From assembly GCA_025937955.1 (NCBI GenBank), contig JAICQI010000393.1, forward strand, positions 1-5,994: 5,994 bases of DNA, given 5' to 3'. Below, piece after piece: positions 4,905 through 5,994 of this stretch. The notes beneath the pieces were generated by a model, which made no database searches, was not told the DNA's origin, and saw only the letters and a program-made list of their open reading frames with translations. The first letter of the stretch is position 1; each line of letters begins with the position of its first letter. A program made the position numbers and the translations under genes. Source of the stretch: Pyrinomonadaceae bacterium (GTDB lineage Bacteria; Acidobacteriota; Blastocatellia; Pyrinomonadales; Pyrinomonadaceae).

Positions 4905-5913
4905 TAATTTTCTCTACCAGGGCGCGGGTTTCGGCGGCGAAGGGGCCGTTGGGTTCGAGACGCAGATATTCGGTGAATTCGACGACGGCGTCGCTAATGC
5001 GTGAGACGCGCAGCAGGAGATTGCCCTTCAATAGATGAGCGCCGGCGAGATTGGGATTCAACGTGAGTGCGCGTTTCACTTCTTCATACGACTTTTCCAG
5101 CGCGGGCTTCGCCTGAGCGAGATCTTTGATTTCGCGCGCTTTCTCCCAATAGACCCGCGCCAGGTTCAGGTGACCCAGATACGACGCATCCTGAATCGCC
5201 AAGCCCTGCACCAGCACCTTCTCAGCATCCACGACCTTGTTCTGACGCAGATAAACTTCACCAAGGGCGAAATACGCGTTGAATGCCTTCGCATCCACGT
5301 CGATCGTTGCTAACAACGACTGCTCCGCCTTCTCCCACTGCGCCAGATCCATGTGCGCAGTCCCGAGTTTCAATCTCGCTTCAACAAACTGCGGATAAAT
5401 CGAGACTGCTTTCTCAAAACATCGCACCGCAAACTCAGTCTTCTCTTTCCCACCTTCGCCCAACGCAGCGACACCTTTATCAAACTCCTTCTGCGCCGCC
5501 GCCGGAACATTGGCATCGATGCTTCCCGACGCGGTCGTCGTGGTGGACGACGATGAGTTATCGCGCAAGAGCTGAATCATCACTAAGCCGCGCGATATCG
5601 TCGTCATATCCACGGATTGCTGTGCATCTCGATAACCCTCCTGCCGGACACGCACTGAATATTGCGCCGGTGGTAAACCAGTAAACCGAAACTTGCCCAA
5701 TCGATCCGTGAACGCTTCACTGATCGAGCCACCGCCATCGTAGCTTTCGAGCCGCACCACCACGTTAGCAGCCGGCGCCCCGCCTTCGGCGAATCGTACC
5801 TGTCCCTGAATCTCAACCACGGCAGGCGCTGTCACTTGCGCGCGGATCACAAATTGACAAAGCGTCATCGCGATGATGGTCGCTACAACCAACAGCACCT
5901 TAGTGTTCTTCAT
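4873..5913 (-). CDS. Secreted carboxypeptidase-regulatory-like domain and TPR protein
   Basis: A 346-residue exported protein. Start ATG 5911-5913 is chosen because it opens a signal peptide (MKNTKVLLVVATIIAMTLC, cleavage likely after Ile-Arg-Ala25) and has GGAGA 8 nt before it; the frame stays open 26 codons further upstream into a terminator hairpin, which is not coding. Residues about 33-116 form a carboxypeptidase-regulatory-like beta-sandwich ('VEIQGQVRF', 'TDRLGKFRFTGLPPAQYSV', 'GYRDAQQSV'). Residues 118-137 are a Ser/Thr-rich linker. Residues about 140-330 are TPR-like helical hairpins ('CFEKAVSIYPQFVEARLKLG', 'AYFALGEVYLRQNKVVDAEK', 'AHLLKGNLLL'), a scaffold for protein contacts. The architecture is common in Acidobacteriota, with role unassigned; a periplasmic or outer-membrane assembly function is inference. 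The last ten residues (SHKKAQKSQK) come from the inverted repeat array. Confidence 0.88.
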   Translation of the reverse strand: MKNTKVLLVVATIIAMTLCQFVIRAQVTAPAVVEIQGQVRFAEGGAPAANVVVRLESYDGGGSISEAFTDRLGKFRFTGLPPAQYSVRVRQEGYRDAQQSVDMTTISRGLVMIQLLRDNSSSSTTTTASGSIDANVPAAAQKEFDKGVAALGEGGKEKTEFAVRCFEKAVSIYPQFVEARLKLGTAHMDLAQWEKAEQSLLATIDVDAKAFNAYFALGEVYLRQNKVVDAEKVLVQGLAIQDASYLGHLNLARVYWEKAREIKDLAQAKPALEKSYEEVKRALTLNPNLAGAHLLKGNLLLRVSRISDAVVEFTEYLRLEPNGPFAAETRALVEKISHKKAQKSQK

Positions 5914-5921
5914 GCGCGTTG

Positions 5922-5926
5922 TCTCC
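5922..5926 (-). promoter_or_regulatory. Shine-Dalgarno deciding the TPR gene start
   Basis: GGAGA on the minus strand lies 8 nt upstream of ATG 5911-5913. It fixes this start over the longer open frame reaching 5991. Confidence 0.7.
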
Positions 5927-5947
5927 GAGGAGGGATGATGCGCCGTG

Positions 5948-5953
5948 ATTTTA
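5948..5953 (-). promoter_or_regulatory. Possible -10 box for the TPR gene
   Basis: TAAAAT on the minus strand matches five of six positions of TATAAT. It falls in the only gap, about 45 nt, between the upstream terminator and the TPR start. A -35 at 17 bp would be TTCCCT inside the terminator stem, a poor match. Confidence 0.25.
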
Positions 5954-5957
5954 CTGC

Positions 5958-5990
5958 AAACAAAAATGGGAGGGAATAGATTCCCTCCCA
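5958..5990 (-). terminator. Rho-independent terminator of a gene right of the window
   Basis: TGGGAGGGAA (5967-5976) pairs with its complement at 5981-5990 around a 4-nt loop. Read on the minus strand the stem is followed at once by TTTTTGTTTG (5966-5957), the classic hairpin plus U-tract. It implies a minus-strand gene ending just beyond the right edge and separates it from the TPR gene. Confidence 0.8.
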
Positions 5991-5994
5991 TAAA

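Noticed and set aside
5283..5684. Plus-strand open frame of 133 codons opposite the TPR gene
   Set aside because: Ser/Pro/Arg-rich antisense reading of a clear signal-peptide and TPR gene; no start signals.
5914..5991. Longer start for the TPR protein, adding 26 residues
   Set aside because: The added codons cover the ribosome site and the upstream terminator hairpin and would bury the signal peptide.

Overview
This is a bacterial window of mid GC content. It holds six protein genes and an unusual amount of short palindromic repeat DNA between them. A secreted protein joining a carboxypeptidase-regulatory-like fold to TPRs, together with abundant intergenic palindromes, is most like Acidobacteriota (Blastocatellia-type) or a neighbouring soil phylum. 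That placement is an inference from gene style; there is no marker gene here.

Layout, left to right. A REP-like hairpin (23-50) precedes a + strand cluster: a PLP-dependent fold-type I aminotransferase (70-1200), a GNAT acetyltransferase overlapping it by 4 nt (1197-1712), and a second, related GNAT 14 nt further on (1727-2293). These three look like one translationally linked unit. From 2278 to 2621 the DNA is almost entirely repeat. It consists of two tandem REPIN-like elements, each with two inverted copies of a hairpin-forming REP around a spacer of exactly 48 nt. The stop codon of the second GNAT lies beside the outer box of the first element. An AMP-forming acyl-CoA-synthetase-like ligase (best start GTG 2640, end 4238) begins 18 nt after the second element. 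The stretch 4239-4609 has no convincing gene. It holds a sigma70-like promoter candidate set among three small dyads, and a second copy of the 22-nt repeat seen at 29-50. A 71-residue two-helix membrane protein follows (4610-4825). It converges on a minus-strand secreted carboxypeptidase-regulatory-like/TPR protein (4873-5913) across an inverted array of 9-10 nt units that also encodes the last residues of the TPR protein. At the right edge, a rho-independent terminator on the minus strand marks the end of another gene outside the window.

How the genes may work together. Aminotransferase plus two PAT-type N-acetyltransferases suggests amino-acid or amino-acid-analogue chemistry (transamination and alpha-N-acetylation). 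The downstream ligase could activate a related carboxylic acid, but it is separated by the repeat block and may be independent. The right-hand third looks like unrelated housekeeping or envelope genes. The most notable items are the REPIN pair, the complementary motif loss in the two GNATs, and repeat DNA sitting at or inside the ends of genes.
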